A stretch of 64,000 nucleotides of DNA from Caulobacter sp. FWC2 (GTDB lineage Bacteria > Pseudomonadota > Alphaproteobacteria > Caulobacterales > Caulobacteraceae), in NCBI RefSeq assembly GCF_002742625.1, contig NZ_PEBF01000001.1, forward strand, positions 4,898,001 through 4,962,000. Reading direction: 5' to 3'. The notes beneath the pieces are model-generated. The model did no database searches, had not been told where the DNA came from, and saw only the letters and a list, made by a program, of their open reading frames with translations. The position numbers and the translations under genes were made by a program. Within the stretch, counting starts at the first letter, position 1. Every line of letters begins with the position of its first letter. Positions 16,988 to 26,346 of this stretch are shown here, one piece after another.

Positions 16988-17020
16988 AAAAAGGGCGGCG
17001 GAGCTTAAGCCCCGCCGCCC
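16988..17020. terminator. Bidirectional hairpin terminator
   Basis: GGGCGGCGG (16993-17001) pairs with CCGCCGCCC (17012-17020). The A-run at 16988-16992 becomes a U-run in the minus-strand transcript, so it best ends the SapC transcript; it may also serve the hotdog gene. Confidence 0.75.
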
Positions 17021-17045
17021 TCTTGTCTTCAGCGCTGGCCGAACC

Positions 17046-17855
17046 TTAGTTCAGGTTCGCGGCGGCGGCTGCGGCGGTCTCGGCTTCGACCTGACGCATC
17101 ATGGTCTTGTTGACCAGACGATCCCAGCCGAGCAGCGACACCAGGTGCGCATAGATCTGGGCCAGCGCGCCGTTTTCCTGCAGCTCCTTCAGCTTTTCAG
17201 CCGACAGCTTGTTCAGCTTCTCTTCCGAGACGCCGTAGTACTCGGCGACGGTGACCGGCTCGCCCGCAGCGGCGCCGGTTTCGTCCTGCGGCTGGAAAGT
17301 GGCCTTCTTCAGCTCGAACAGGTCCAGCTCCTTCAGCAGGGCGATGAACGAGTCGGTGCGGCGACGCTCCAGCTCGAAGTCATCGCAGAACTTGATGCAC
17401 TGCTGGGTGTATTCGGTCGGCTCGCCCTTGGCGTCGAACAGCGGGGTCTGGCCTTGCTCGCTCAGCAGTTCCGAACCGCGGTCGATGCAGACGATCAGGC
17501 GGTCTTGGCCGTCGTCATTGGCCAGAACGAACGGATAGCGGCGGATATAGGCCGGGATGTAGACGTTCGGCTCGACCGAACCGTCGGCGCCGATGAACAG
17601 GTTCTCGGCGTTGTTCAGGCCCATCACGGCCAGCGGCACGCGATCGTCGCCGGCGAAGATCACCGGGAAGGTCAGGGCGGCCGGGCCGAATTCCGAGACC
17701 GTCAGCGGCACGGCGGTGCCGGCGGCGGCGAAGGCGTACGGCTTTTCCTTGTGGACCAGCGCCAGCTTCGCGTGTTGCTCGCGGTTCAGCGGCTCCGGCG
17801 ACTTGTAGAACAGGACGTTGCCGGAGATCTCGCCGGTGGACTGGGTCGTTGTCAT
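17046..17855 (-). CDS. SapC family protein
   Basis: A 269-residue protein of the SapC family (first described with Campylobacter S-layer proteins and widespread in alphaproteobacteria, often near TonB receptors). Features are FYKSPEPLNREQHAKLAL at 16-33, VYIPAYIRRYPFVLA at about 97-112 and a helical C terminus rich in Ala. It has no signal peptide. A role in surface-layer or receptor-linked metabolism is suggested by family context only. It lies between the hotdog gene and the ZnuD-like receptor, with its own terminator downstream. Confidence 0.85.
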   Translation of the reverse strand: MTTTQSTGEISGNVLFYKSPEPLNREQHAKLALVHKEKPYAFAAAGTAVPLTVSEFGPAALTFPVIFAGDDRVPLAVMGLNNAENLFIGADGSVEPNVYIPAYIRRYPFVLANDDGQDRLIVCIDRGSELLSEQGQTPLFDAKGEPTEYTQQCIKFCDDFELERRRTDSFIALLKELDLFELKKATFQPQDETGAAAGEPVTVAEYYGVSEEKLNKLSAEKLKELQENGALAQIYAHLVSLLGWDRLVNKTMMRQVEAETAAAAAANLN

Positions 17856-18170
17856 GAACAGCTCTACGACAGAATAGGAAACGGACGCTCGAACGCTTCA
17901 AGACGACCGCAAAGGGTCCGGCGTTCTAGCCGATCCCGGGGGAACCGGCAATCTGGACCGCTGTCATAGCGAGACTCGACGACCGTTATTCACCGGGCGC
18001 GCGAGCGGGTGGGCTTGATACGCCCGTGAGGCGGGCCGCAGTCCGGGACCCGGCTTAAGGGCCAGGTCCCGGCGCGCGGCGGGCCTCTCTGGGGCTGATC
18101 GAGAGACCCGCGCTTCGCGTGACGCTTGGAAGCGCCAGGCGAAGGTGCGAGCGGTTTCGCGCCTGGGGGA
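17856..18170. other. Intergenic region downstream of the ZnuD-like gene
   Basis: No gene is visible. It contains an inverted repeat CCGGGACC/GGTCCCGG around 18041-18070, and near 18129 a 14-base copy (AAGCGCCAGGCGAA) of the sequence that encodes the end of the receptor at about 18175, which looks like a short tandem duplication. Confidence 0.5.
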
Positions 18171-20225
18171 TCAGAAGCGCCAGGCGAAACCGGCGCGGAC
18201 CGAGCGGCCCGGCGAGGGGGCGAAGTCCTTCAGGAACGAGACGTGCTCGCGAATGGTCTCGTTGGTCAGGTTGCGGCCGTCGAGGAACACGCGAAGGCCG
18301 GAGTCGGCGATCGGCTTGTAGGTCACCATGGCGTTGACTTGCGTGTAGCTGTCGGTCGGCAGTTCGAACGCGGCGACGCGATTCTGGCTGGCCACGCGGC
18401 GAACCTCGCCCTGAACGTCCAGGCGGCCGGTGCTCCAGATGGCGCGGCCGGTCACGGCCCACGGCGGCACGCGGGCCGGCACGCCCAGATCGGTTGAGCC
18501 GCGCACCCAGTCGTACGAGCCTTCCAGCTTCAGCGAGCGCTCGCCGCTGCGCCAGGCGACATAGGAGGCCTCGGCCTCGGCGCCGTGGAACTTGGCGTCG
18601 GTCTGGCTGTACTGGAACACCGGCAGGCCGTCCTCGACGGCGCCCGTGCGGCCTTCCTCGATGAAGCCGTTATACTGGGCGCCCCACAGGTGGGCTTCGG
18701 CGCGCAGGCGATCGCCGGTGTAGCGATAGGTCGCCTCCACCGAGACCACCTTCTCGGACTTCAGGTCGGCGTCGCCCACCTCGTAGCCGCCGGTGCCGGG
18801 GTGCGGGCCGTCGGCGAACAGCTCGGCCTCGGTCGGGGCGCGGCCGTTGCGCGACACGGTCAGGGCCACGAACTGGTGCTCGGCCGGCTTGTAGAACACG
18901 CCCAGCGAACCCGAGACGTTGTCGAAGGTCTTGTCGGCGAAGCTGGTCTTCAGCTCGCGGCTGTCGAAGCGCAGCCCCGCGTCGATCCCCCAGTCGCCCT
19001 TGTCCAGACGTTGCAGGGTGAAGACGCCATATTCGGTGATGTCGGTCGAGGGCACGAAGGCCTCGTCGCCTATGGCCTCGAAGTGGCGCTTCAGGGCCTG
19101 GAAGCCCACGGCGCCCTGCCAGCCGTCACGCGCCTTCTGGACCAGCTCGAGGCGGCCCTCGGTGCCGTCGGAGAGGAAGCGGGTTCCGACCTCGCCGCTG
19201 CCGACGCCGATCTCGGCGTGCTCGTACTTGGCGTGGCCGACCGACAGGCGGACCTTGTCGAACGGGCCGAGGTCGACATCCTGCTCGCCGCGCACGTCGT
19301 AGCGGGTCTGCTGCAGGTGGATCGAGACCGGGCCTTCGGCGTCCGGATCGATCGGGGCCAGGATCTGCTCGTAGGGCACGCCGTAGGTCGTATCGATCTT
19401 CTTGACCGAGATCCCGAAGAAGCCGCTGTCGTGGACATAGGAGACGCCGGCCCCGTAGGCGTCGACCTCAACGTCGGCGTTCTTGACCTTCTTGTCCGGA
19501 TCGACGGTCAGGCCGTCCGCCCTGGCCAGACGGGCCGAGACCGGGGCGGTCGGGACGTCATAGTCGCTGCTCTCGCGGTGATCGGCGTCGATGGCGAACA
19601 CCAGCGGACCCTTGCCGAACTTGGCCGAGCCGTTGATCGACTTGCCGTCGTCGACGGACGAGACCGAGCCGGCCAGGCGGCCCTCGAAGCCGTTGGCCGG
19701 AGCCGACGAGGGCACGCGGTCGTCGATGATGTTCACGACGCCGCCGATGCCCGAGCCGCCATAGGCCAGGGTCGAGGGGCCGCGCAGCACTTCCACCCGC
19801 GACGCCTCGCCCGGATCCGAGGCCACGGCGTGGTCGGGCGACAGCGACGAGGCGTCGACCTGGCCGACGCCGTTCTGCAGCACCATCACCCGCGGCCCCG
19901 ACAGGCCACGGATCACCGGACGACTGGCGCCGGGACCGTAGAAGGTCGAGCGCAGGCCCGGCTGGCCGTTGAGCATGTCACCCAGACCGGCGGGTGGGAG
20001 GACGTCCAGCTTGTCGCGGGTGATGACATTGACGCTGCTGGTCACCGTATCCAGCGACACCGCGTAGGGGGCGGCGGTGATGACGACCTTGTCGACCTGA
20101 TTGGCCGCCTGGTCGCCTTCCGAGGCCGGGGGCGTCACAGGCGCGGCCGGGGCGTCGGCGTGGGCGGAAACAGCGGCGGCGAGCGCGATGAGGCTCGCGG
20201 CGGAGAAGGCGACGCGACGGAGCAT
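18171..20225 (-). CDS. ZnuD-like TonB-dependent receptor (probable zinc uptake)
   Basis: A 684-residue outer-membrane receptor. It has a signal peptide (to about residue 24), a TonB-box region (DKVVITAAPY, 44-53), a plug with RPVIRGLSGPRVMVLQNGVG at about 102-121 followed by DASSLSPDHAV, and a barrel ending in AWRF. The DASSxSPDHAV segment with its His is characteristic of ZnuD-type zinc receptors. A Zur-like palindrome lies about 52 bases upstream of the ATG, consistent with induction at low zinc. The ATG at 20225 follows AGGAC. It is divergent from the acid phosphatase gene. Confidence 0.85.
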   Translation of the reverse strand: MLRRVAFSAASLIALAAAVSAHADAPAAPVTPPASEGDQAANQVDKVVITAAPYAVSLDTVTSSVNVITRDKLDVLPPAGLGDMLNGQPGLRSTFYGPGASRPVIRGLSGPRVMVLQNGVGQVDASSLSPDHAVASDPGEASRVEVLRGPSTLAYGGSGIGGVVNIIDDRVPSSAPANGFEGRLAGSVSSVDDGKSINGSAKFGKGPLVFAIDADHRESSDYDVPTAPVSARLARADGLTVDPDKKVKNADVEVDAYGAGVSYVHDSGFFGISVKKIDTTYGVPYEQILAPIDPDAEGPVSIHLQQTRYDVRGEQDVDLGPFDKVRLSVGHAKYEHAEIGVGSGEVGTRFLSDGTEGRLELVQKARDGWQGAVGFQALKRHFEAIGDEAFVPSTDITEYGVFTLQRLDKGDWGIDAGLRFDSRELKTSFADKTFDNVSGSLGVFYKPAEHQFVALTVSRNGRAPTEAELFADGPHPGTGGYEVGDADLKSEKVVSVEATYRYTGDRLRAEAHLWGAQYNGFIEEGRTGAVEDGLPVFQYSQTDAKFHGAEAEASYVAWRSGERSLKLEGSYDWVRGSTDLGVPARVPPWAVTGRAIWSTGRLDVQGEVRRVASQNRVAAFELPTDSYTQVNAMVTYKPIADSGLRVFLDGRNLTNETIREHVSFLKDFAPSPGRSVRAGFAWRF

Positions 20226-20276
20226 GGGCGGTCCTGAAACGACTGAAACTTGGCCGGGGGAGCGGCCGCGACGAAG

Positions 20277-20291
20277 TGTTATGAAATAACA
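20277..20291. promoter_or_regulatory. Zur-like box
   Basis: TGTTAT (20277-20282) and ATAACA (20286-20291) form a perfect 6-base palindrome around GAA, resembling GTTATNNNATAAC-type Zur sites. It lies 52 bases upstream of the ZnuD-like start and 60 bases upstream of the divergent acid phosphatase. Confidence 0.7.
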
Positions 20292-20350
20292 TATCTAGTC
20301 GTCAATCCGCTTTCGCTTGACGCACGAGTTTCCCGCCGCTCTGTGGGCGA

Positions 20351-21196
20351 ATGACCATACGGATGCATTCGATGACCCGTTTCGCGCTCGTCGTCGCCGT
20401 CACCTCGGGCCTGGCCCTGACCGGCTGTTCGGCCGTCGACGGCCTGCCCAATCCCTTCGCGCACAGCGCGGCTCCGGCGGCGAAAGTGGCCACGACCCCG
20501 CCCTCGGCCGGTTGGGCGAAGCCGCCGCCCGGCTACCTCGGCGGCAATGGCGGCATCGACGCGGCGACCATCATCGGCCCGCCGCCCGCGCCGGACAGCC
20601 CGCGCGGCAAGGCCGAGCGCGCCCAGTTCGAAGAGACCCGCAAGCTGGCCAATACCGAGACCTGGAGCCGGGCGATCGCCGACGCCGATCTCGCGGGCAA
20701 GAACGGCATGAAAGCCTTCTCGTGCGCGGCCAGCGTCACGCTCAGCGCCGAGGCGACCCCGACCCTGGCCAACATGCTGCTGCGACTGACCGACGACGCG
20801 GCCAAGATCTACCAGCCGGCCAAGGCGATCTATCAGCGCCCCCGTCCGCCGGTCGGCAACACCGCGCCGATCTGCGTGCCGCGCGAGGCCTGGATCAGCA
20901 CCGACGGTTCCTATCCGTCCGGCCACGGCCTGATCGGCTGGGCCTGGGCCTCGGTGATCGCCGAGCTGGTCCCGGACAAGGCCAGCCCGATCCTGGCGCG
21001 CGGCAAGGCGTTCGGCGACAGCCGCATCGTCTGCGGCGTCCACTTCCAGAGCGATGTCGAGGCGGGGCGCTATCTGGGCTCCGCCCTGGTCACGCGGCTG
21101 CACGACGATCCGGAGTTCATGGCCGATCTGGCCAAGGCGCGGGCGGAAGTCGCGGCGTCGCGGGCGAAGGGCGCGCCGGAGGGCTGCGGGGCTTAG
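20351..21196 (+). CDS. Class A acid phosphatase (PAP2 superfamily), lipoprotein
   Basis: A periplasmic non-specific phosphomonoesterase. The 281-residue chain carries all three motifs of the class A signature: KAIYQRPRP (Kx6RP), SYPSGH, and SRIVCGVHFQSD (SRx5Hx3D). A lipobox ALTGCS near residue 26 suggests membrane anchoring. ATG at 20351 is used; in-frame ATGs at 20363 and 20372 are possible and the last gives a shorter signal peptide. It is divergent from the ZnuD-like gene, so the Zur-like box may also influence it. The 3' end overlaps the convergent GNAT gene by four bases. Confidence 0.88.
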   Translation: MTIRMHSMTRFALVVAVTSGLALTGCSAVDGLPNPFAHSAAPAAKVATTPPSAGWAKPPPGYLGGNGGIDAATIIGPPPAPDSPRGKAERAQFEETRKLANTETWSRAIADADLAGKNGMKAFSCAASVTLSAEATPTLANMLLRLTDDAAKIYQPAKAIYQRPRPPVGNTAPICVPREAWISTDGSYPSGHGLIGWAWASVIAELVPDKASPILARGKAFGDSRIVCGVHFQSDVEAGRYLGSALVTRLHDDPEFMADLAKARAEVAASRAKGAPEGCGA

Positions 21197-21720
21197 GCTT
21201 TCGCCACGAACACCACGTGGGCGCGCAGCGGATCGCTCTCCGCCAAGCCCGGATGGTCGAAGTCCCGCGTCTGGTCGTACCCCATGCCGATCCGGCGCAT
21301 GACGCTTTGTGAGGCCAGGTTCGTGCGCGCCGTGAAGGCGATGATCTCGGTCAGTCGCAGAGTCTCGAAGCCGTAGGCCAGCGCCGCCTTGGCCGCCTCG
21401 GTGGCGTAGCCCTGGCCCCAGGCCTCGGGATGGAAGCGCCAGCCGATCTCGACCGCCTTCGGCATGGCCATCTCGGGCGGAACCCACCAGAGGCCCGTCA
21501 TGCCGACCACGCGCGCGTCGGCCTGGCGGTCGACCACCCAGAAGCCGAAGCCATGCTCGGCCTGATGGGCCTGAACCCGGTCGACGAAGGCGTCGCTCTC
21601 GGCCCGGCCGCGCACGCCGCCCAGCCAGGCGCCGACCCGCGCGTCGCCGTTCATGGCGGCGATGGCGTCGCGGTCGGCGTCGACCGCCGGGCGCAGGACC
21701 AGGCGGTCGGTGGTGATCAT
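21193..21720 (-). CDS. GNAT family N-acetyltransferase (RimJ/RimL-like)
   Basis: A 175-residue acetyl-CoA-dependent acetyltransferase. The N terminus TDRLVLRPAVDADRDAIAAM is typical of the RimJ/RimL type, and the acetyl-CoA loop lies around EIGWRFHPEAWGQGYATEAA (about 90-110). The start overlaps the aguB stop by four bases, so it is probably translated with aguA-aguB. This raises the possibility that the substrate is a polyamine or related amine, but the sequence type more often acetylates protein N termini or small molecules. Confidence 0.82.
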   Translation of the reverse strand: MITTDRLVLRPAVDADRDAIAAMNGDARVGAWLGGVRGRAESDAFVDRVQAHQAEHGFGFWVVDRQADARVVGMTGLWWVPPEMAMPKAVEIGWRFHPEAWGQGYATEAAKAALAYGFETLRLTEIIAFTARTNLASQSVMRRIGMGYDQTRDFDHPGLAESDPLRAHVVFVAKA

Positions 21721-22595
21721 GCAGGGCGGCCGGCAGCCAGGCCGGCGTAGAGCTCAGGGCGACGATCGCGGAAGAAGCCCCAGGCGGCGCGGTGGGTCGT
21801 CAGGAAGTCGAGGTCGAAGGTCGCGTTGACCAGGCCCTCGTCGGCGCGGCCCAGCTCGCTGACCAGGTCGCCGCGATGGTCGGCGATGAACGACGAGCCG
21901 TAGAAGGTCTGGCCGCCGTTCGGATAGCCGTCCCACGGTTCGAAGCCGATCCGGTTGGCGCCCACCACCGGGATCACGTTCGAGACCGCGTGGCCCTGCA
22001 TGGCCCGCCGCCACGGCAGGGCGGTGTCCAGGCTGGCGTCATGCGGCTCGCTGCCGATGGCGGTCGGATAGAACAGGGCCTCGGCGCCCATCAGGGCCAT
22101 AGCGCGGGCGGCCTCCGGGTACCACTGGTCCCAGCAGATGCCGACGCCCAGACGGCCAAAGCGCGTGTCCCAGACCTTGAAGCCGGTGTCGCCGGGCCGG
22201 AAATAGTACTTCTCCATATAGCCCGGACCGTCGGGGATATGGCTCTTGCGATAGACGCCCAGCAGCGAACCATCGGCGTCGGCCATCACCAGGCTGTTGA
22301 AGTAGTGCGGCCCCTCGCGCTCGAAGATCGAGATCGGGATCACCACGCCCAGCTCGCCGGCCAGAGGCGCGATGGCCTTGACCACCGGGTGCTCGCGCCA
22401 CGGATGCGCCTCGGCGAACCACCGTTCTTCCTGGGCGACGCAGAAGTACGGGCCCTGGAACAGCTCCGACGGCAGGATGACCTGGGCGCCCTTGGCGGCC
22501 GCTTCACGGATGAAGTGCTCGGTCTTCTTGATGTTGGCCTGCAGATCCATGCCGTACGAGGTCTGGATCGCGGCGACGTTGAGCGTGCGGGCCAT
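21717..22595 (-). CDS. aguB: N-carbamoylputrescine amidase
   Basis: Hydrolyses N-carbamoylputrescine to putrescine, CO2 and ammonia, the last step of the agmatine route. The 292-residue nitrilase-superfamily protein shows the Glu-Lys-Cys catalytic triad at E44 (LPSELFQGPYF), K117 (VYRKSHIPDG) and C154 (GVGICWDQWYPE), the form seen in plant and bacterial carbamoylputrescine amidases. Its start overlaps the aguA stop (TAATG), and it overlaps the GNAT gene by four bases, so the three are translationally coupled. Confidence 0.93.
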   Translation of the reverse strand: MARTLNVAAIQTSYGMDLQANIKKTEHFIREAAAKGAQVILPSELFQGPYFCVAQEERWFAEAHPWREHPVVKAIAPLAGELGVVIPISIFEREGPHYFNSLVMADADGSLLGVYRKSHIPDGPGYMEKYYFRPGDTGFKVWDTRFGRLGVGICWDQWYPEAARAMALMGAEALFYPTAIGSEPHDASLDTALPWRRAMQGHAVSNVIPVVGANRIGFEPWDGYPNGGQTFYGSSFIADHRGDLVSELGRADEGLVNATFDLDFLTTHRAAWGFFRDRRPELYAGLAAGRPA

Positions 22596-23596
22596 TAGAC
22601 GGGCTCCTGCTGGCTGATGCAGTGGAACGAGCCGCCGCCGGTCAGGATGGCGGTGGACGGCAGGCCGATCACCTGGCGCTCGGGGAACAGGCCCTTGATC
22701 ACCTCGACGGCGAAGGCGCCGGACTCCTCGGCGTAGATCGGCACGATGACCGCCTCGTTGGCGATCAGGAAGTTCATGTGCGAGGCCGGGATCGGCTCGC
22801 CGTCCTCGTCCAGGATCAGGCCCGGCGAGGGGATGCGGGCGACCTGCAGCGGCGAGCCCCGGCTGTCGGTCATGCCGGCCAGCAGCCTGGCGGTGTCGGC
22901 ATAGACCTCAGCGTTCGGATCATTGGCGCCAAAGCCCATCGGGCAGGCCACCACGCCCGGCGCGACAAAGCGGGCCAGGTTGTCGACATGGCCGTCGGTG
23001 TGGTCGTTCAGCAGGCCATCACCCAGCCACAGCACCTTCTTGGCGCCCAGGGCGTCGGCCAGCGCGGCCGTGGCCGAGGCCTCGTCCCAGCCGGTGTTGC
23101 GGTTGGCGTTCAGCAGGCACTGGCGCGTGGTCAGGATCGTGCCGTTGCCGTCGTGGTCCAGGGCGCCACCCTCAAGGATGAAACCGTTGCGGACCAGCGG
23201 CGCGCCCGAGGCGGCGGCGATCTGCTCGGCGACGATGTCGTCCCCCTCCAGGCTGTACTTGCCGCCCCAGCCGTTGAACTGGAAGCCGGCCGCCGAGGCC
23301 GAGCCGTTACGGTCGACGAAGATCGGGCCGGTGTCGCGCAGCCAGATGTCGCCGAACTGGCCCCGGACGATTTCGACGCTCGTGTCGGAGAGGCGGGCGC
23401 GGGCGGCGGCTTCGGCCTCATCGCCCACCACCATCAGGCGCACGCGCTCGCCGCCCGGACCGGCCAGGGCGCGGGCCAGATCGGCGACTTCCTGCTGCGC
23501 CTGCTCCAGATCCTCCTGCCAGAGGTCGGCGTGGCTGGGGAAACCCACCCACATGGCGCGGTGCGGAGCCCACTCGGCGGGAACGGTGACGGTCAT
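22595..23596 (-). CDS. aguA: Agmatine deiminase
   Basis: Converts agmatine to N-carbamoylputrescine and ammonia. The 333-residue protein of the peptidylarginine-deiminase fold has the family N terminus (VPAEWAPHRAMWVGFPSH), a substrate region DIWLRDTGPIF, the segment GALDHDGNGTILTT, and the catalytic Cys near the end (GGGSFHCISQQEPV, about C326). I use the ATG at 23596 (MTVTVPAEW), just before the conserved start; an ATG at 23608 and an open frame to 23665 are less likely. It is the first gene of the aguA-aguB-GNAT unit. Confidence 0.92.
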   Translation of the reverse strand: MTVTVPAEWAPHRAMWVGFPSHADLWQEDLEQAQQEVADLARALAGPGGERVRLMVVGDEAEAAARARLSDTSVEIVRGQFGDIWLRDTGPIFVDRNGSASAAGFQFNGWGGKYSLEGDDIVAEQIAAASGAPLVRNGFILEGGALDHDGNGTILTTRQCLLNANRNTGWDEASATAALADALGAKKVLWLGDGLLNDHTDGHVDNLARFVAPGVVACPMGFGANDPNAEVYADTARLLAGMTDSRGSPLQVARIPSPGLILDEDGEPIPASHMNFLIANEAVIVPIYAEESGAFAVEVIKGLFPERQVIGLPSTAILTGGGSFHCISQQEPV

Positions 23597-23701
23597 TCGA
23601 AAGCCCATGAAGCGTTCGGGAAAAACGAAGGGGGCGCAGATGGCCCCTCGGGAGGCTGGGGTCAAGCGCCGCCTAACTAGCAGGCCTAGATGACAAAGAA
23701 A

Positions 23702-23729
23702 AAGGGCGGCCCGCGAACGGACCGCCCTT
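23702..23729. terminator. Hairpin terminator of the downstream TonB receptor
   Basis: AAGGGCGG (23702-23709) pairs with CCGCCCTT (23722-23729). In the minus-strand transcript it is followed by a U-rich run (UUUUUCUUU), so it ends the receptor transcript before aguA. Confidence 0.8.
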
Positions 23730-23754
23730 CTCCCTCGCGGAAAGTCTGCGTGAC

Positions 23755-26346
23755 TTAGAAGTCGACGCGGAACGTCACCTGCGCCGTGCGCGGCGCGCCG
23801 ATGTAGGCGTTCGGCTGGTTGGTCACACCATACAGGGCCTTGGTAGCGGCCGAGGCGGCGGTGATCTGGGTGCCCAGGCTGCCGTAGTATTCCTTGTCGA
23901 ACAGGTTCCAGACGTTCAGCTGGACGTACGAGTTCTTCAGGACGGCGTCGAGCTTGTAGCGGACGTCCAGGTCGAACACGGCGTAACCGTCGACGGCCAG
24001 GTCGTTCAGATCGGTGGCGTAACGCTTACCGGTGTACTTGCCTTGGACGCCGAACGAGAACGGACCGTCTTCATAGTTGATCCGGCCACCGAACATGATC
24101 TTCGGGGTCTCGACCAAGCGCTTGCCGTTGATCGGGGCGAAGACGTTGGCGCGGATTTGCAGCGGATCCTGGTACTTCGCGTCCGTGTAGGTGGCCGAAC
24201 CGGCCAGCGACAGTTCGTTCGTGATGCGGCCGCCGACTTGAGCTTCGACACCCTTGATGTCGACAGCGCCCACGTTGCGTTCGCGGTTGGTGTCGGTGTC
24301 GGGGTCGTAGGTGCTGACGACGCGGTTCTTGAACTCGGTCTTATAGGCGCTCAGCGTGCCATAGTAGCCCGGAGCGTTGAAACGGTAGCCGATTTCGGTG
24401 TTCTTGGTCGCTTCCGGATTGGCGTTCAGCGAGCCGATCGAGCCGTTGGCCTGGCGTTGGACGGTGTAATAGCTGTCCGTACGCAGAGCCGAAATCTGCT
24501 CCGAGTAGCTCGCGTAGAACGTGTTGTGGTCGTCCATTCGGAACGACACGCCGACGTTCGGCAGAGTCTTCTTGACCTTCGCCTTGTAGGAGAACGGCGC
24601 GATGTACTCGTTGGCGGCGTTCTGGCTGGCGAACTTGACGTTGCCGTTAGCCAGCGTCGAGGACGGCGCTTCGGTCGTGCAAAGGACGTTGCTCGTGCCG
24701 TTCTGCGTGTAGCAGAACTGGTTCAGCTCACGGCTGAATTCCTTGTGTTGGACGCCCAGCGTGATGTCGAGCTTGTCGTCGAAGAAGCGGCCGCGATATT
24801 CGGCGGCGACTTGCTGCAGCTCAGCGATCGAGAAACGGTCGCGGAATCGCAGCAGAGCGCCGTCGGCGCCCAGGATGCGGTCGCCGCCCCAGGTTTCCTT
24901 GCCGCCGAACCAGTTCTTCATGAAGCCGGTGTTCTGGTCGACGTAACCCGCTTCCGAGGTCTGACGGTGACGACCGCGGTCGAACGTGTAGGCCAGGCGG
25001 AAGGTGTTGTCGTCGTTCAGGCGCCAGATCAGCGAGGTGTTCAGGCCGTAGCGACGGGTGTTGGTGTTCGAGGGCGACATGTAACGGACCGAGTCCATGC
25101 AGTCGCCGTCGCCGTTCAGGTCGACGCCGCGGTTGGTCGTGCCGATCGTGCCGACCTTGCAGCTGGCGAAGGTCGTGGCCTTGCCGACCAGCTTGGCGTC
25201 GTATTCGTTGATCGCAACCTGCTGGGTGCCGCCATTGGCCATCACGTACTGGAACGACGGGTCGAACGTGAAGATCAGGTTGTCCATCAGCGAGAAGCGC
25301 GACTTCAGGCGGATGTTGCCGGTGTTCGACGGGTTGATACGGCCGCCCCACCAGGTGCTGGCGTTGGTGTAATCGCTCAGCAGGCCCGTGACCGGGTTGA
25401 TCGCGCGCACGCCATCAATGTCGCGCGAGCCAGCGGTGACGGTCGGCTTGATCCAGTCATAGATGCCGCCCGAAGAGCCCGGCACGACGGTATTGCGGAA
25501 GTCGAAACCGTAGCCGAACTGATCCGCTTCCGGGATCAGCGTCAGGTCGGCGGTGCCGAGATTGACGGTGTTGTAATTGAAGTTGCGGTTCAGGTTCCAG
25601 TGGCCCGACAGAGCGATGTAGTCGCCCTTCGAACCGATGTCCTGCCAGATACGGGCGTTGAACTGCTTCTTCTCGAGATCGCCCTCGCCGCGGAACTTGT
25701 CGTACTTGGTGTACGAGGCCGAGGCCCAGGCCTTCGTGCCCCACGGGCCGAATTCGCCGGTCTGGATCAGGCCGAAGAAACGGCGATAGTTGAAGCTGCC
25801 GTACGAGGCGTCGACGGTCGCGCCCATGTCCTTGGTCGGCTTCAGGGTCGAATAGTTGATCACGCCGCCGGTGGCCGAGATCGTCGGGGTGTCGACGTCG
25901 GTCTGGCCGGTCGTGACGTTGGCTTTGTCGATCAGTTCCGGGTCAAGCTGCTGGTTCGAGTACAGCGCGTAGTTGCCGGTGTCGTTCGTCGGGATACCGT
26001 CAAAGGTCAGCGAGATGCGGTTACCGTCGAAGCCGCGCAGGCGGATGTTGCCGCCGCTGTTGCCATACGGGTCGTTGTTGGTGAACGACAGGCCCGGGAC
26101 GCTGTTGAGCGTCTGAACGATCGTCTGACCGGCGGCCTGGCGGCCGATGAATTCTTGAGTGATGGTCGAGCGCGACTTCGGCGAAGTCTCGGCGACAACG
26201 GCGCCGTCGATCGACTTCTGGCCGGCCGCCGTGACAACGACCTGTTCAATAGCGTCCGTACCCGTGGATTGCGCCATCGCGGCGCCGCTGGCCATCAGGC
26301 TGCCGACCAGCGCGGTCGTCGCCAGGGCGAAATTTCTCATATTCAT
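23755..26346 (-). CDS. TonB-dependent outer-membrane receptor
   Basis: An 863-residue receptor. It begins MNMRNFALATTALVGSLMAS, a signal peptide cleaved after AMAQ, then a TonB-box-like EQVVVTAAGQ (about 35-44) and a plug with TLNSVPGLSF and GGNIRLRGFDG. The barrel ends in Phe (TFRVDF). Its size and plug are those of Caulobacter-type TonB receptors; the ligand is unknown. I start at the ATG at 26346, which gives the signal peptide and follows GAGGGG; the frame open to 26505 has no such start. A terminator lies downstream. It is divergent from the GT39 gene. Confidence 0.88.
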   Translation of the reverse strand: MNMRNFALATTALVGSLMASGAAMAQSTGTDAIEQVVVTAAGQKSIDGAVVAETSPKSRSTITQEFIGRQAAGQTIVQTLNSVPGLSFTNNDPYGNSGGNIRLRGFDGNRISLTFDGIPTNDTGNYALYSNQQLDPELIDKANVTTGQTDVDTPTISATGGVINYSTLKPTKDMGATVDASYGSFNYRRFFGLIQTGEFGPWGTKAWASASYTKYDKFRGEGDLEKKQFNARIWQDIGSKGDYIALSGHWNLNRNFNYNTVNLGTADLTLIPEADQFGYGFDFRNTVVPGSSGGIYDWIKPTVTAGSRDIDGVRAINPVTGLLSDYTNASTWWGGRINPSNTGNIRLKSRFSLMDNLIFTFDPSFQYVMANGGTQQVAINEYDAKLVGKATTFASCKVGTIGTTNRGVDLNGDGDCMDSVRYMSPSNTNTRRYGLNTSLIWRLNDDNTFRLAYTFDRGRHRQTSEAGYVDQNTGFMKNWFGGKETWGGDRILGADGALLRFRDRFSIAELQQVAAEYRGRFFDDKLDITLGVQHKEFSRELNQFCYTQNGTSNVLCTTEAPSSTLANGNVKFASQNAANEYIAPFSYKAKVKKTLPNVGVSFRMDDHNTFYASYSEQISALRTDSYYTVQRQANGSIGSLNANPEATKNTEIGYRFNAPGYYGTLSAYKTEFKNRVVSTYDPDTDTNRERNVGAVDIKGVEAQVGGRITNELSLAGSATYTDAKYQDPLQIRANVFAPINGKRLVETPKIMFGGRINYEDGPFSFGVQGKYTGKRYATDLNDLAVDGYAVFDLDVRYKLDAVLKNSYVQLNVWNLFDKEYYGSLGTQITAASAATKALYGVTNQPNAYIGAPRTAQVTFRVDF

